From Ursus arctos (Eukaryota; Chordata; Mammalia; Carnivora; Ursidae), in assembly GCF_023065955.2 (NCBI RefSeq), contig NW_026622875.1, positions 9,216,501-9,280,500 of the forward strand: 64,000 nucleotides of DNA. Reading direction: 5' to 3'. This document shows, piece by piece, positions 44,650 through 57,294 of the stretch. The stretch's first letter is position 1, and each line of letters starts with the position of its first letter. A program made the translations under genes and the position numbers. The notes beneath the pieces were generated by a model. It had not been told where the DNA came from. It worked only from the letters and a program-made list of their open reading frames with translations, and did not search any database.

Positions 44650-46270
44650 CTCCAAATACCAAGCTTTCTCTAATCCTGGAATCCCAAGATGAGCTCTAGG
44701 GAGTCTGATGACCCATGTAAAATTGTACATAAAACTTAGATAGGTGTGCATATGTATGTTTAGCATGGGAGGAGATCCGTAACTCTCAACAGATTCTCAA
44801 AAAGATCCACCACCCAAAATATTTAAGAATCATAGTTTCCAATTTGCTTTGGCCATTTCCCAGGCAATTCTGCAAAATCTGTGTGTAGAGTGAGGCAGGA
44901 CCAGCGACATATGACTGGGAGTTAGAACGCCTACATAATGTGATTAGAAGAATGCAGTATAAGCCCCACTCTGTAAGAGCCCCTTGATGTACTCAGAGTC
45001 TTTTGCCTGAAATCTTGCACAGTAATGGATTTTGCCCTATTCAAATCAAATGCCCGTGAAGAAACAACATAAATGTGACCACACGCCACGGAGATGAATT
45101 CATCGCATTGCTTCCAAAGTGCTGTGGAGGAGCCGCAAGATTTGAAGGATGGGAAGGAGGCAAAGGAACCCCAGGGGCCCCAGCCACAGAGGAACGGGGA
45201 CAGCTCCACAGAGAAGAGTGTGAAAACAGGAGGCAGGTGGCCCTAAAAACCCAAAGCACCCTTGTTTTCCTGCAATGACAGTCCTGAAGGGTATAAATCC
45301 AAGCCCGCTGCAACAGATCAGAAGCCTTATGAGCTCATCATTTGGCAGAGACCACTCTAAGCCCTGTGGCATCCTCCATCAAATGAATAGTTCAAGTAAG
45401 GAAGGAAACACATAAATAAATAAATAAATCACGTGACAGCCAAAGTTGCCCTGAAGGATCCCACTGGCATTTTGAAGAGGAGTCGGCTATCTCGTATCTG
45501 GCAGAGTTAGCTAGAAGCTGGCATGTCTTCTAGAGATGAGAGCTCATTGACAGATGCCCCCTCACTGGCTGCCCAAGTCACGGGGCTTCCCAGTGCCTCT
45601 TGACACCCCTGCATCAGTGGCTCTGTGCCTTCTGCTCTCCCCGGGCTGCTGGGGAAGGGCCAGTGGAAATGACCATATTTGCTAAATATCAGCTCCTCCA
45701 GCCCTTCTGGACCCCGCCCACCACTGACATTTAGGGGCATCTAGTCACTTTTAAGAAACAGGCCTAAAGATGGATTTGGCAGATATTGTGGGTTTCTGAT
45801 TTTCTTTGACTGTATGCTGATACTTTCTTTCGATTTTATGCTGATTCTGTGTGTTGGTACTGTGACTAAATGTGAAATAGTCAAGGTGGCAGAGAAGGGC
45901 TCATCCCATTTCTTAATGGGTAAAGGAGCAGGCCATTCTCTACTGGGAGAAGAGTATTTTGTTTTGTTGAGTGCCATGGATCCTGCTGATGAGTTGCCCT
46001 CTGACAGCTGTCCGCACAGCCAAAGAGCCCCTCCTGCTGAATTCTCATCAAGGGACTAGCTGAGAAAAACAGCTCCTCCTTATAAGCTCTGCATGTAGTA
46101 CTGTCAGCCACAGAATGTTTCTAATTCCCGCCTGGAAACAAACCATTAAAAATGAAGATTACTTGAAGGGAGCAAAGATAGAAAATACCAAGAATTGAGT
46201 TCCTAAAATTATGTTCAGTGAAATTGAAGACAAGAAGGTTAGACTTGAGCAAAATCTTTGTTCCCAAATG
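44650..46270. other. Unique stretch
   Basis: No gene is supported. A short (AAAT)4 is at 45411-45429. Several overlapping frames on both strands cross 44931-45372 and 45507-46111 without recognisable homology. Confidence 0.5.
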
Positions 46271-46277
46271 GACGATA

Positions 46278-46730
46278 TAACAGTTAGGGTTCTCCAGAGA
46301 AGGAGAGATTTATGGTAAGGAAATGTTTCGTGCAATTATGGAGACTAAGTCCCACCATCTGTCACCTGTAAGCTGGAGACCCCGGAAAGTCAGTGGTGCA
46401 GTTCCAGCCCAAATCCACAAGCCCAAGGACCAGGGGAGCTGATGGTGTTAAGTCCCAGCCTGAGAACAGAAGACTAATGTCTCCTCTCAGCACTCAGGCA
46501 GGCAGCAAATTCTCCCCGTCTCTGCCTTTTTGCTCTAGTCAGGCTCTCAACTGATTGCATGCTGTTTACTCACACTGGGGAGGGCAATCTGCTTTACTCA
46601 GTCCACTGGCTCAAATGCTAATCTCTGCCAGAAACACACTCACAGGCACACCCAGCATAATGTTTAAACAAATGTCTGGGCATCCCCTGGTCCTGTGAAA
46701 ATCACACATTAAAATTAACCACCACATACA
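46278..46730 (-). mobile_element. Ancient LTR (probable ERVL class), antisense
   Basis: GTTAGGGTTCTCCAGAGAAG at the left and ACATTAAAATTAACCACCAC at the right are, reversed, the 3' and 5' ends (TGTGGTGGTTAAT ... CCTAACTG) of a common mammalian LTR. GGAGGGCAATCTGCTTTACT and CAAATGTCTGGGCATCCCC inside also match. No internal viral sequence flanks it, so it is a solo LTR. The family name is uncertain. Confidence 0.65.
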
Positions 46731-46784
46731 ATTTTCTGCACTTCTGTCAGCTACGTAGAGTGTTAATGCTGAGTAAGACTTCAC

Positions 46785-46885
46785 AGTTAATTCTCTGGTT
46801 TAAAGTTGGGGGAAACCAAGGTCCCTAGAGAGCTAGGAGACTTGACTCAAGAACTTGACTCAGAGCTGGAAGTAAACCCAGATGG
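46785..46885 (-). mobile_element. MIR SINE fragment, antisense
   Basis: GGGGGAAACCAAGGTCCCTA, GAACTTGACTCAGAGCTGG and AAGTAAACCCAGATGG resemble the MIR complement centre. Confidence 0.45.
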
Positions 46886-48914
46886 ATTATGCCATTTTTG
46901 TTTCTTACCATTCACTGGATGATAATTGTTCTTATTACCCATTTCTGGTGTGTTTAACATTTTTAATTGTTAAAACAAGGCAGGAAGAGTCCCACTTCCA
47001 GAGGATGAACTTTTTTCTTCTTTTTTTTTCTCCTCTTCTTCCCATTGCTTTGCTATGCCCCCCACCATTCTCATCTCAGAAACACTTTGGCCAACTCATC
47101 AGCCATCCTGATAACAGTTCCATTGCCCCCACAGTGAAATCAGAGCTGTGCTCCTTAACACACAGCAGATGCACGGTAAGAAAAGTGCTGAGTCCATTTC
47201 TCCTGAACAGACAGATTTCACGGCAGGGTCATAGAACCAGGTCCTCTCCCCTCTTAGAAGTTAACAACAGCGGATTGAAGCATCTGACATTCAGATCTCC
47301 TTCCAGGCTTTTCCTTCCCTCCAGAGAAGGAACCTTTGCTAGACAACATTTGTCAGGTGCTTTTGATGAGCCCTATATGTCTTTCCCCAGCAGCAAAATG
47401 TTTAAGGAACATCAGTGAATAAAATATCCGAATCATTTTCTGAAAGAATCTGTCCATGACATCAAGGGCTTTTATATCCAAAGGCGCTGGTAAAGTAGTA
47501 TGGAGCTAGATAGGTTAGAACCACTTTACCTTGAAAGGCATCAGATGCCCAAAGCTCTTTTCATGGCTAGTAAAACCCAAGCTCAGAGAGTATCCCCAGC
47601 CTCTGATATCAGCCTGAGGACTTTCCAGCTCCTACTTCAGACCTTTGGCCTGGGGTTCTTATCTCCTTGTCTTGTCTCCTATGTGACTTCACAATGACTG
47701 TGCCAGTTTACCTGGAAAGGATCCTATCTTCCCTTAGTGACCACTTGCCACTGACCACTGGCCTAGATATAGGTGATCGACCACATCGCCATCCTTAATT
47801 CCCTTTTTAAGAATGCCACTTGAATTACGTAACAGGAGAATGCTTGAAACTTGTTATGAAACTTTCTCTGCCTGTCACACCCCACCACAGGGAATTAGAG
47901 GGTGTTTGCTCACAGTATCTGTTTTAATAACAGCTTCTGATGAATACAGATACTTAGAAAAATGCCAGGTTTTTGTGTGAATCTACTGGGCCTCAAACGC
48001 TCATCTTGGTCCTAGTTCAAAGATCATTTTCTAATTTTCTTTGAATCTTATATATACATATTTTTAAAATTATCTGTACTGAATATATTGCCAAGAAATA
48101 CAAAACCCAGTCTACTGTGTCCAGGTTGAGCTGAAATGTACTTGAAAAATGTTTGTGATAAGATTTCTTATTCAAGAATCTCCTTGCCTGGCACATACAT
48201 CCTCAAATACATTCTACTCCCAGGAATCTCTTAAAACTTGTTCAAACTGAACAATACAAAGACCTCAGAGCAGTCTGTGGTTTTTAACGGAAGCTTTCAA
48301 AATGAAATCTACCAATTGGGCATTTTTGTCATTGATTTCAAAAGGAATTCTCAGAAACTGTCCAGAGGGGATAATTGTTTATGTACATAATGATTGTAGG
48401 CTCTGTGGTGTTTCAGCTCTCTGGAGGGTGTAGGGAGCAGGGAGAGCCCTTGAGATAGACTCTCAGAGCACTAGAGTACATACACATTGGACTCTTCCCT
48501 GAGATTAGTTTATTCAAAGCAGAAAACGTTAGGCGAAGATGAAGAACTGCCCTCAGGGAGGAATATTTCACATTCTTGTCCTATAGAGGGCCTAATGATA
48601 TAAAATTGCATAAAATGAGTATTGCCACTAAATGAAAAGTATAAATCTCTTTCCCTCTTGCTCGCCCATTTCCCTCAAGGAGATTCTTTCAAGCATTCTG
48701 CTTTATAGTCTGTGCTAATTTTTCTGTAGACAAAGGACCACTGGGGAGAAATTTATATTTAAAATTTACTCATATGGATTAGAATTCTTCAAGAAGGCTA
48801 CTCTTCAATGACATTTATAGGGAAGAGAAACCAATCTATACCATTCTTACTCTTACAATGATGTTCCTGGAAAGGGTGTCATAGGTCAAAATGATAGAAG
48901 TAGAAACTAATCTC
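46886..48914. other. Unique stretch
   Basis: No gene is supported. The plus frame at 46882-47418 (178 codons) is the longest in this part. It has low-complexity phenylalanine-rich stretches from a T/C-rich patch and no domain I recognise, so I leave it out. The remainder is AT-rich. Confidence 0.5.
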
Positions 48915-48941
48915 TGTGTGTGTGTGCGCGCACACGTGTGT
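48915..48941 (+). repeat. Alternating purine-pyrimidine tract (TG/CG/CA)
   Basis: 27 bases alternate perfectly between pyrimidine and purine: TG repeats, then GCGCGC, then ACACGTGTGT. The centre GTGTGCGCGCACAC is its own reverse complement. Such DNA favours the left-handed Z form and can also form a hairpin. Confidence 0.92.
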
Positions 48942-50680
48942 TAAATTTCTGATGCTCAGATTCAATAGAAATGGCCCTAAGCAACATATTTAACCAACTA
49001 TGAAATATTATCATTGCATAGCTCTCGCAAAGGGAAAGACAGCATCATTGGGTGAGCACAGTAACTCTGAGCAGATAGGCTGCGGCAACCTCAGAACCAC
49101 GACTCAGGCAGTATCCCAGCAGCCATGCTTTGCCCAGTTCACTCCCAGAAAGCATCACGTGCAATTCCTCTCTTCACCCCCGTTTGGAGAAGAGCTATAG
49201 CTGATCAGAACACACAATATGCTCAGAGCCGTGAGAAATAGGAGGCTGGAGCCTTGCAAAACCAGAGGGAAGCCATTCTTGGGATGAGCAGCCCTCAGTA
49301 GTAGAAGAAAAAGAGCCTCTCTGGAAATGTGATTGATAAGGACACTGCTTAAAATAACTTTGAAATAAAAATTAGAAATATTCAAATATCCCATGCGGCA
49401 AGAACAGCTCAAGAAGGGAAATCTAAACAGAACAAGAACAGCAACTATTCTTAATCAGCCCTGACTAAGGGTTTTGCCAGTTCCTTCTTGAAAAGGGACA
49501 GAACGTCATTTGTTTATTGATATAGCTAGGCTTAAACTCGCTGCCTGTGGTTTCCATTATATAGAGTTAGTTCGAGCATTTTCAATTCATTCTTTTGCCA
49601 TCTTCCTCGGGTCCTAGCACAATACCTACAGACGAAGATACTGAGGTTGAATGAAATTTGTCTCTCGTCTGGTACACTCAAGATTCTGACTCAGAGTGAG
49701 TGCACTAAGGAAGCATCATTCCTTACAAAATGTTGCTTTAGGGGCTTATTGATGGCTGGGGTACTATAAGATACAAACGGTAATGTAAAGACTTAACTGT
49801 ATATAAATCAACTTAATGTAGCATAATATCATGTAAAATTGTTTCATATTATATAGTATGAAAATGCTTTATAGAACACACATTCCTTGCCTTATTTCTA
49901 CTGGAAAAGAAATGACAAATGAAGGAGGCTGTTCATCAGAGTCATGGAATTAAGAAGTGTTGTGCAGGCCCTTTGGGCAAGGAATGCTAGAATTCTAGTC
50001 TGCAGAGAGGACGGTCCAGAAAGGGCTCTGCTGGATGGAGCCATCCCTTGGGTCCCAAGGACTCTGTCCTTTTGGGGTCAGAGGAGGGTCCCAGACTGCC
50101 TGGGGCATGCCAGTCACGCTGTCCTGGAGGGACAGTCCAGCATGGCCAGGAAGAACCCATGTCCTGGATGACTCCCAAATATCCTGCCAAACCAAAGTAC
50201 TAAATATAAACAGGTTCATAAAAATCCTAGTAAGTCTTACTAAGTTACACAGAAAGCTCAATCTTCTGGGAGAACTTTAATAGGAAGAGAGAAGCTTAAA
50301 TGGAATAAAGATCTGACGAAATTATTCCATTCCACGCATTCACTCTACCTATTTCAACTCTACATTTAGCTGGAAAGGGTACCTGTGCAATAATGCAGTT
50401 ACCACAAAAGCTAGGAAATTATTTGCAAACAGCTGGTAGATGAGATCTGAAAGCCCGTTAGCAAATTTAAAGACACATAAGAGGTACAGGGATCTCACTG
50501 AATATCATTAATTAGGCTTGTTTTTACATATACAATATTATTGTCTACTTATATCCATATAATTTTACATTTTTCTAGTACAGTGATAAAACAGTCTGTT
50601 GACATTATTTATTTTGGGGTTGCCTGATACTTTTTAATCTCACTCTGTTATTGCTTCTCTGGTACTACCACACAATGTCC
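48942..50680. other. Unique stretch
   Basis: No gene is supported. A weak L2-tail string is near 49610-49650. Four overlapping frames at 49944-50280 lie on both strands of one GC-richer patch. Confidence 0.5.
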
Positions 50681-50698
50681 TTAAAGGTCCTCACTCTA

Positions 50699-50885
50699 GG
50701 GCACCTGGGTGGCTCAGTTGGTTAAGCCTCTGCCTTCAGCTCAGGTCATGATCCCAGGGTCCTAGAATCGAGCCCGACGTCCGGCTCCCTGCTCAGTGTA
50801 CTTCTCCCTCTTCCTCTGCCTCTCTCCCCTCCTCGCACTCTCTCTTTCTCTCTCAAATAAATAAAATCTTTTTTAAAAAAGAAAA
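50699..50885 (+). mobile_element. Carnivore SINEC
   Basis: Head GGGCACCTGGGTGGCTCAG, body slightly shortened, tail AAATAAATAAAATC. Flanks TAAAGGTCCTCAC (50682-50694) and TAAAGGTCCTTAC (50886-50898) are the target duplication with one change. Confidence 0.95.
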
Positions 50886-50898
50886 TAAAGGTCCTTAC

Positions 50899-52370
50899 AT
50901 TACTATTTGTTTTCACACGCATCCTCCGCTCAACTTGTCCCCCCAACCCCTCATCCCCCATCCCCACCTTTCAAAGGCTAAGACCTCCAACACCTCTGAA
51001 TGTACAAAAACCTGCGTGTGGGCTTCCACAGACCATGTGACTTCAAGGCAGGAAATGTGTGCCACCTCGTCTCTACCTTGCTCCACTCCGTAACACTGAG
51101 AATTATTCTGATACTGCCCTTAGAAGTAAAGATCAGCATATTATTTGCAATATTACACTCTTCTCATTTCTCCTGCAGTTTATCTTGGCATTTTATCTCT
51201 ACTTCAAGTGAGGACATTTCCCTCTTTCTTTTATAATACATGCATGTTCACTGAACATCTGCACGTGAGGAAAAAATGAGGGACATAAACTCCAGCCAGG
51301 AGCTGGCTGATTCCCACACGTCGGTCCCCAAAACCACAACAGGCTTCCTTCTGCACGAGCGCCACCGAAGAAGCCCTCACACACTTTTCAGGAGCTACTC
51401 TGTCACCCAGAGGGGAGGCTCTGTATGAACATGGCAGACAAGTCCCTGGTTTCACAAGATTCAAAATGGTATCCAAAATGAGAATGAACCATTTACATTT
51501 GAAAACAAGGAGCGTTCAAAAGTACAAAATGGAATTAAACCATAAATATACAAGTAATGTTAGAAATCTAAATAAAAACATAAAATATAACAAAATATCA
51601 CTGGCTCAGAAAATGAAAGGCGGATATAACCTAAAAGCTCTGTAAAGGAGATAGTTTTGTCAATAGAGTGACCCTCACGCTAGATTTGATTAGGAAGGAG
51701 TGTTGGCTCCATACAGAAAACATGAAATCCTGCTGATGGTGAAGATGGCTGCCTCTTCAATCTCTCTATTCTGCCAATCTAAGCTCCGCCTCTCCCTTCT
51801 CTTGACCTCTAGGCTGAGCACCAAGACCCTTGGTGCAGGCTTGAGACCTGCACGCACCACTGGCCACACCCAATGTCACATGCCTGTGTCCCTCGGTGTC
51901 CAGCAAACTCGTCAGTCTGCCTGTGCCGATAGTCCGGCTTATGATATACTGCTGTAGTCCCATATTTGCTCTCGTGAGGATCTCCTTCCACATTAAGAGG
52001 ATGTTAGACATCATCCCCAGGAACAGTGGTATAGCTTTTCTATGCTTCCTATGTAAGCACGTGCAATCTCTATTCAGGATGCAGGTAAAATTCATTTTCC
52101 TTTTTGCTGGACTAACTAAAAGAAAGATGGTATGTCCTAAAGAGTCAGTGGTATAAAACCAACAGAAATTTTAGTGGAACAGGTACTGCAAAAGGAGACT
52201 GCAGTCTGAGATCCAACTCCATCACTGGGGACTGTGTGACCCAGTGTGCAACAACATCTTCTCGAACCCGGACAGAGCACATGCCCTGAGCAACAAACCC
52301 AGCATAATATTTTGTCCCTCAGAAAACCCCACAACTCCTGTACAGATTTTTTTTGTGTCACATTCACCTT
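50899..52370. other. Unique stretch
   Basis: No gene is supported. The stretch 51690-51950 has CT-rich L2-like composition but no motif I can place. Opposite-strand frames overlap throughout. Confidence 0.45.
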
Positions 52371-52394
52371 TCTTCTCCCAGGCAAATACACTCA

Positions 52395-52560
52395 GACACC
52401 AGGCATCATGCTAGATGCCAGGAAAACAAGATGAATAAGAACATCGAAATTCCCCCTCCAGGTACCTTCAGGTCGAATGAGAGAGATGACCATGTCTACA
52501 AATAATTACAAGCAGAGGCATATGGGGAGGAACAGAGCCAACGGGACGCAGGTGGGAAAA
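52395..52560 (-). mobile_element. L2 LINE 3' end, antisense
   Basis: CCAGGCATCATGCTAGATGC, AAGATGAATAAGAACATCGA and CTCCAGGTACCTTCAGGTCG, then ACAAATAATTACAAGCAGAG, are the L2 terminus in reverse complement. Confidence 0.6.
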
Positions 52561-52564
52561 TGAT

Positions 52565-53640
52565 CAATTCTTCTGAAGAGAGCCGTCTCCTCCCTGCTTG
52601 TACACAGAATGATGTGAGGACCGAATGGGGGATACTGTGTGATGGCACTTTGAAAAGCACAACGCTCTCTTCTCTTCCAGGGCACTCATCTCGCTTCCCG
52701 TCTCTCTCATCCAGGCACACCCGAGCTGTAGTGTTGGGCACAGCGTCAATGGCCAAAGCAGACATAAGGCAAGCCATACTTCATACTTCAGCATTTTCCC
52801 AAATTAATTCACTGTATTTAGGTAATTGATTTTGAAAGGCAGCCCTCCCTGCAGCCAACAGTTGAGAATCAGTGAGATGGGAGGAGGGTAATATGCAAGA
52901 CTCGGCAGGCTCCCGCCGCTGGCATTGACTTCCGTACATTAGTATGCGGCAGCCCCCACCCCCTCAGCCGGGAGACAGGCTAACTAGTGATGGATCACCT
53001 TGTAGCTCATAAGCTCGTGTGCACACTAAATGAATCTTTGTACCATGGCATCCATGCAACACTTGGCCTTGATTTATAACTCTGTACAAAGTTGGCCGTT
53101 GCTGCCAAAGGGTAATGAAATAACAAAATAAGGTTGAATTAAAAGTCCTTCTTCATTTAAATGTCTACACCCAGCAAAAAGTTATGGCTGCGTTTGAACT
53201 GACAAAAATATAGACAAAATTCCTATTTCTCTTTCCCTCATCAGAGGGTGTATCTAGTGGCAGGAATCTGCTCATTGTGGTAATTTAATCACCAGGACCA
53301 AATAATGCTTCTCATCCACTTGAAAAATAACTGGGCTTCCAGAAGAGCATACAGAAAAATGCTCTTTGTCACGTGAGGTACACTCGGACATCTTCTCCAC
53401 AGCAGAGTTTTATTTACAAGTTACTAAAGCAACCCCTCTGCCAGGTAGTAATTCCGTGCTTGATACTCATTATAGCTACACTTTCACCATCAGGTTGACA
53501 CGTGGTTGACCAAGCCTCTACTGTTTGACTTGTTCAAGGTAAAGGAATTATGTAGAAATTTTTTAATGCCATAGTTCATTTAAAACCTGAAAACTAAATC
53601 CGTAAAAGTAAAGATTCTTGCCTTGAGTTGACTTTTAATG
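52565..53640. other. Unique, conserved-looking stretch
   Basis: The part 52830-53560 contains no repeat or simple sequence. Motif-rich wording such as GTAATATGCAAGACTCGGC and GGTAATTTAATCACCAGGACC suggests possible conserved noncoding DNA. No coding frame is supported. Confidence 0.45.
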
Positions 53641-53642
53641 CA

Positions 53643-53838
53643 GGGCTATCCTACTGGGTAATGGAGACGTTCTACGTCTTCACTGCACAACACAGTAGCG
53701 ACTAGCCTCATGTGGATATTGAGCGCTTGGAATGTGGTTAATGCTACTGAGAAACTATATTCTAATTTAATTTAATGTTAATTACCTTTTACTTAAATAG
53801 CCGCATGTAACTAGCGGCTGCCATATAGGATAGCCTAC
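53643..53838. mobile_element. MER3-like nonautonomous hAT DNA transposon
   Basis: The terminal repeats GGCTATCC (53644) and GGATAGCC (53828-53835) are perfect complements. Inside, CAGTAGCGACTAGCCTCATG, GAGCGCTTGGAATGTGG, AAATAGCCGCATGTAACTAG match the remembered short hAT element. The target duplication is no longer evident. Confidence 0.7.
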
Positions 53839-53839
53839 T

Positions 53840-56035
53840 ATGAGTCCTATTTTCAAATGCTATTGAATAAACCACATCTAAACTTAAGTATTAGAAGCAG
53901 TTTTCTAAACTACCGAAGCATATTTCTTCTGCAATTTGTTGCTAACTTCAGAGCACCTTAGTTTTGTGAATTATATAATTGACTTTGTAGAATGGTTTTC
54001 CTTGTTTTTCTGATCTTATTTCTATCTTCAACAAATGCCTTTGGAGATTTTTGCTTTCTTTGGGTGCAAGCAGCTAATCAAATGAAGGAGATGAAGAGTA
54101 GTTTTTACTCATTTGGAGCCAGTGGGGTGTGCAGACTCCCAGACTCTTCCAAGGTCAAACTCTTCGGTGGGCTTTTTTTAATCTAAGGGTAATAATTACT
54201 AAAGATGTCATGGTGCTGGCTGGCAAACAGCCTCCCTTTGAGTCACCAGCAGAAACAATCTGAGGGGACTTCACGGATACCATAGGTCTATGGGGGATAT
54301 TAGCGACCACCTTATCTTTCTCAAGTAAGAGACTCCGTGTCTTAATAACATCTGTGATTCTCTCCAACCTGACTCTAACATGCCAAAGACTCAGATGAAT
54401 GCACCATGAAAAGAAGACACGGGTCCTCTCTAGGCAGTCAGAAGGAAAAAGATTAAAGACAGCTGATGAGAAGTTCTGAGAGCTAGTCAGTCTTATTAGT
54501 GTCTAGCATAGTAATTTACATGTAGCAGGTGGTCAAAATTATTAGTTGATTGTTTGCATAATTGATAGGCCTAGAATTGGAAGAAATAGCAAATTTACTT
54601 AATGCACAAAAATAAACAGGTATAGTACTATTTCTACTATTTGTAGTGTCTTCCTTGCTTAAAAATATTCAGTATAAATACATCTTAAATACTCAGTTGG
54701 TTCAGTTTGGCCTCAAGCGATGTTTGGAGAGCCACTTTATTATTTCAAGTGATGAAAGTACTTTAGACGTGAGTTTTTCAAAGGCTACTTTCACGTGCCC
54801 AACACTGCAGATCAGGTATCTCACGCACCGTGTAGTAAATATTTGTTCTGCAGTTTTGTGTTCTCGGAATGCTTTCAATATCTAAATCAAAAGCATGTCA
54901 TAGCTGAGAAAATTAGGTGAGTAGTTTGTTTGGGTTTTGTTAACATAGGCAGCCAAGGCAAGTAGTTATTTTAACAGATAAAAATTGAAATACCTTACTG
55001 ATAATTCACTCATTTTCATCTGCGCTCACACAGATAGATACTTTGTAGATATTTAAGTCCAAGACCAATCATCTTAGGAAACGTGTGAAGCACTGATGTT
55101 TTGCTTATGAGGACCAGCCTTCACAGATGATGCAGAAACCCATATGTGGGTAAAATTCAAACATTTTTAAAATGTATAGATGATTATTTATATTCAAAAA
55201 GAAAATATTAACAAAACTGCAATACTAACTAGATCTCACATCAGCATGAAATGTAGGGGAGCAGGGGTGGGGGAGAACCGCCCTCTGACCAGAGCCCAGC
55301 ACCCCCCTGTTAGGAGGCCGGAAGTCAGATAACAACACTCTTTCTCTTGATATCAGCCCTGGGGGCAGGGCAGGGAGGGGTTGAGTTGTGTGTGAACAAA
55401 TTACTCCATCTTTCAGTTTGGTCATCAATAAAAGGGCCATTAAAACTAACGGGAAGCAAGAAAGACAAACACAGAGTAAAGGTCACAGGGCTTTAAAAGG
55501 GAAGTAGAAGGTAAGTGCTGGAGGTAATGCAGCGGATCTGAGGGACTGGGTGAACACCCCCTGGGGCAACCCTGCAGCACCCGCCCTCCGCTGTCTGTCA
55601 AAGAAGAGCCAAAGCTGCTTCAACGTGATGCATCTGAGGTTACTGGCAGTTAACGAATTCTAGTAGAGAGGTAATTGCCTCAGGAATGGAGTTGCTTTAA
55701 AGTCAGGAATGAGAGAAAAGATTTGATGGTGCAGTGGCTCTCTGTGAGGCTTCTTTTCATGTGAAGGAGAATGTGGATGAGTTAAGTGATTCTGTGGAAG
55801 CTCTTCAGAGACAAGAGCCGAAAGCAAGAGCAGCTGCTGCAGAGCTGGGCCCTTCTGCCTCCTTCCTGAAGCCAGAGGGCCAGACCCCAGGACCTCACTA
55901 CATCAATGAGCATTTTCCCTCCCACGTGACCTTCATGTATGGGTGGAAAGGAAGACCAGAATGCAGCGAGCGAAGCTATTCCCCGCATACATCTTGCTCT
56001 CATTGAACCTGCCCAAATTGTCCCATCTGTGCTTT
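53840..56035. other. Unique stretch
   Basis: No gene is supported. A weak L2 3' end lies at about 54480-54560 (CTAGCATAGTAATTTACATG, then GTGGTCAAAATTATTAGTTG). Frames at 55734-56006 (plus) and 55782-56045 (minus) overlap fully. Confidence 0.45.
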
Positions 56036-56039
56036 CCTC

Positions 56040-56275
56040 TTTCATTCTACTGCCCTCGCTGCCGGTCCCGGCCCTTTCCCCTCCATTAGCAAACTAGCTC
56101 TCTAGCAGCTTCCCATGTCGGGCTTCTCCACAAATATCTTCTTAGGGTACAAACTGGATCTCATCACTTCTTCCCTATGAATCCTTCAACAGTTTTCATG
56201 ACCAGCTCCTCCAATGATCTTCCGTTCCTGCCTCTTAGCTTCTTCTTCCAGTGCTCCCCTCACCTAGAAGGTTTG
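56040..56275 (+). mobile_element. L2 LINE, left part
   Basis: TTCTCCACAAATATCTTCTT, GGATCTCATCACTTCTTCCC, AATCCTTCAACAGTTTTCAT and AGCTTCTTCTTCCAGTGCTC match the L2 3' half. Confidence 0.7.
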
Positions 56276-56324
56276 GGGGAGCAAGGAGGAAGAGACAGAG
56301 AAGGACAATGGGGATGAGTGGCCA

Positions 56325-56520
56325 CCTGCTCCTGGGTTCCTACTATGTTAGGTGCCTGGCAGCTGTAACGTTATTTAATCTCCATAATCCTATGGGATTT
56401 TACTGATGAAAAAGTAAATTTGTAGAAGATATAAAGAAACTGTGTAAGTCACCTATTCAGTAAGCCTCAGAACCAGCATTCAATTCATATCTGTCTGTCT
56501 CTAAAACTTGTTTTTATGAC
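56325..56520 (-). mobile_element. MIR SINE inside L2, antisense
   Basis: GTTCCTACTATGTTAGGTGC, TCTCCATAATCCTATGGGAT, TTTACTGATGAAAAAGTAAA and TGTGTAAGTCACCTATTCAG are MIR complement motifs in order. Confidence 0.75.
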
Positions 56521-56529
56521 CAGCACCTC

Positions 56530-56880
56530 TGGACCTTCAGATATTCTATTCCCTTTACATTAAATGCTCTACCAGTCTTAGATCGCCGAACTCGTATTCA
56601 TCATACAAAACCCTGCACACCAACTCTTCAAAGTCATCCCTGACTCTCAAGTAGCATTTATCACTTGCTCTACTCCATTATGGCTACTTCTGAAATAGCA
56701 ACATTGCATGTATCCTGCCGAACTCTGATTATCTAGTTGACCTTGTTCTTTCCACTACTGGACTGCTCTTGGAGCTGCTTAAAGCCAGGAACCATGTCTT
56801 TCCTGTTGTTAGCTCAGTGATTGACATACTGCCCTGGGCACAGCTGGTGCTTAGTCAATCTTTGTTGATTTGAACAATTC
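56530..56880 (+). mobile_element. L2 LINE 3' end, right part
   Basis: CAACTCTTCAAAGTCATCCC, TGACTCTCAAGTAGCATTTA, GACTGCTCTTGGAGCTGCTT and GGCACAGCTGGTGCTTAGTC form the L2 terminus. Same direction as 56040-56275. Confidence 0.8.
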
Positions 56881-56936
56881 TACTGTGAAAAGAGTAAACT
56901 GGTAAATCAAAAGCCTTTGTTAAATTCTTAACTAGA

Positions 56937-57140
56937 GGGGCGCCTGGGTGGCTCAGTCAGTTAAGCGTCTGCCTTCGACTCTGGTCATGATCCTGGAGTC
57001 CTAGGACTGAGCCCCACATCTGGCTCCTTGCTCAGAAGGAGCCTGCCTCTCCCCCTCCTCCCCACTTGTGCTCTCTCACTATCTTTCTTGCTCTTCCTCT
57101 CAAATAAATAAAATCTTAAAAAAAAAAAATCCTCTTAAAA
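56937..57140 (+). mobile_element. Carnivore SINEC
   Basis: Head GGGGCGCCTGGGTGGCTCAG, standard body, AAATAAATAAAATC and a run of A. A perfect 15-bp target duplication, AAATTCTTAACTAGA, is at 56922-56936 and 57141-57155. Confidence 0.97.
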
Positions 57141-57154
57141 AAATTCTTAACTAG

Positions 57155-57290
57155 AATTTAGCAAACCATCTATGTGACTGTTAGCAAATTGCTTAACCTC
57201 CTAGGCCTCAGAAAGCTTATTTGTAAAATTACTCAAGGGAAAGGGGGAGATACTAAATGATCTCTAATACCTCCTCACATTCCAAACTCC
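57155..57290 (+). mobile_element. MIR SINE fragment
   Basis: CTATGTGACTGTTAGCAAAT, TGCTTAACCTCCTAGGCCTC and TTATTTGTAAAATTACTCAA follow MIR. Confidence 0.65.
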
Positions 57291-57294
57291 TATG

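Noticed and set aside
46882..47418. 178-codon plus-strand frame
   Set aside because: No domain is recognisable. It starts at the edge of a MIR-like fragment and its F/L/P-rich part comes from a T/C-rich patch. I see no splice or promoter support.
555..57140. A- and B-box-like motifs at thirteen sites, as tRNA genes
   Set aside because: They are the heads of tRNA-derived SINEs. None folds into a cloverleaf with intact acceptor ends.
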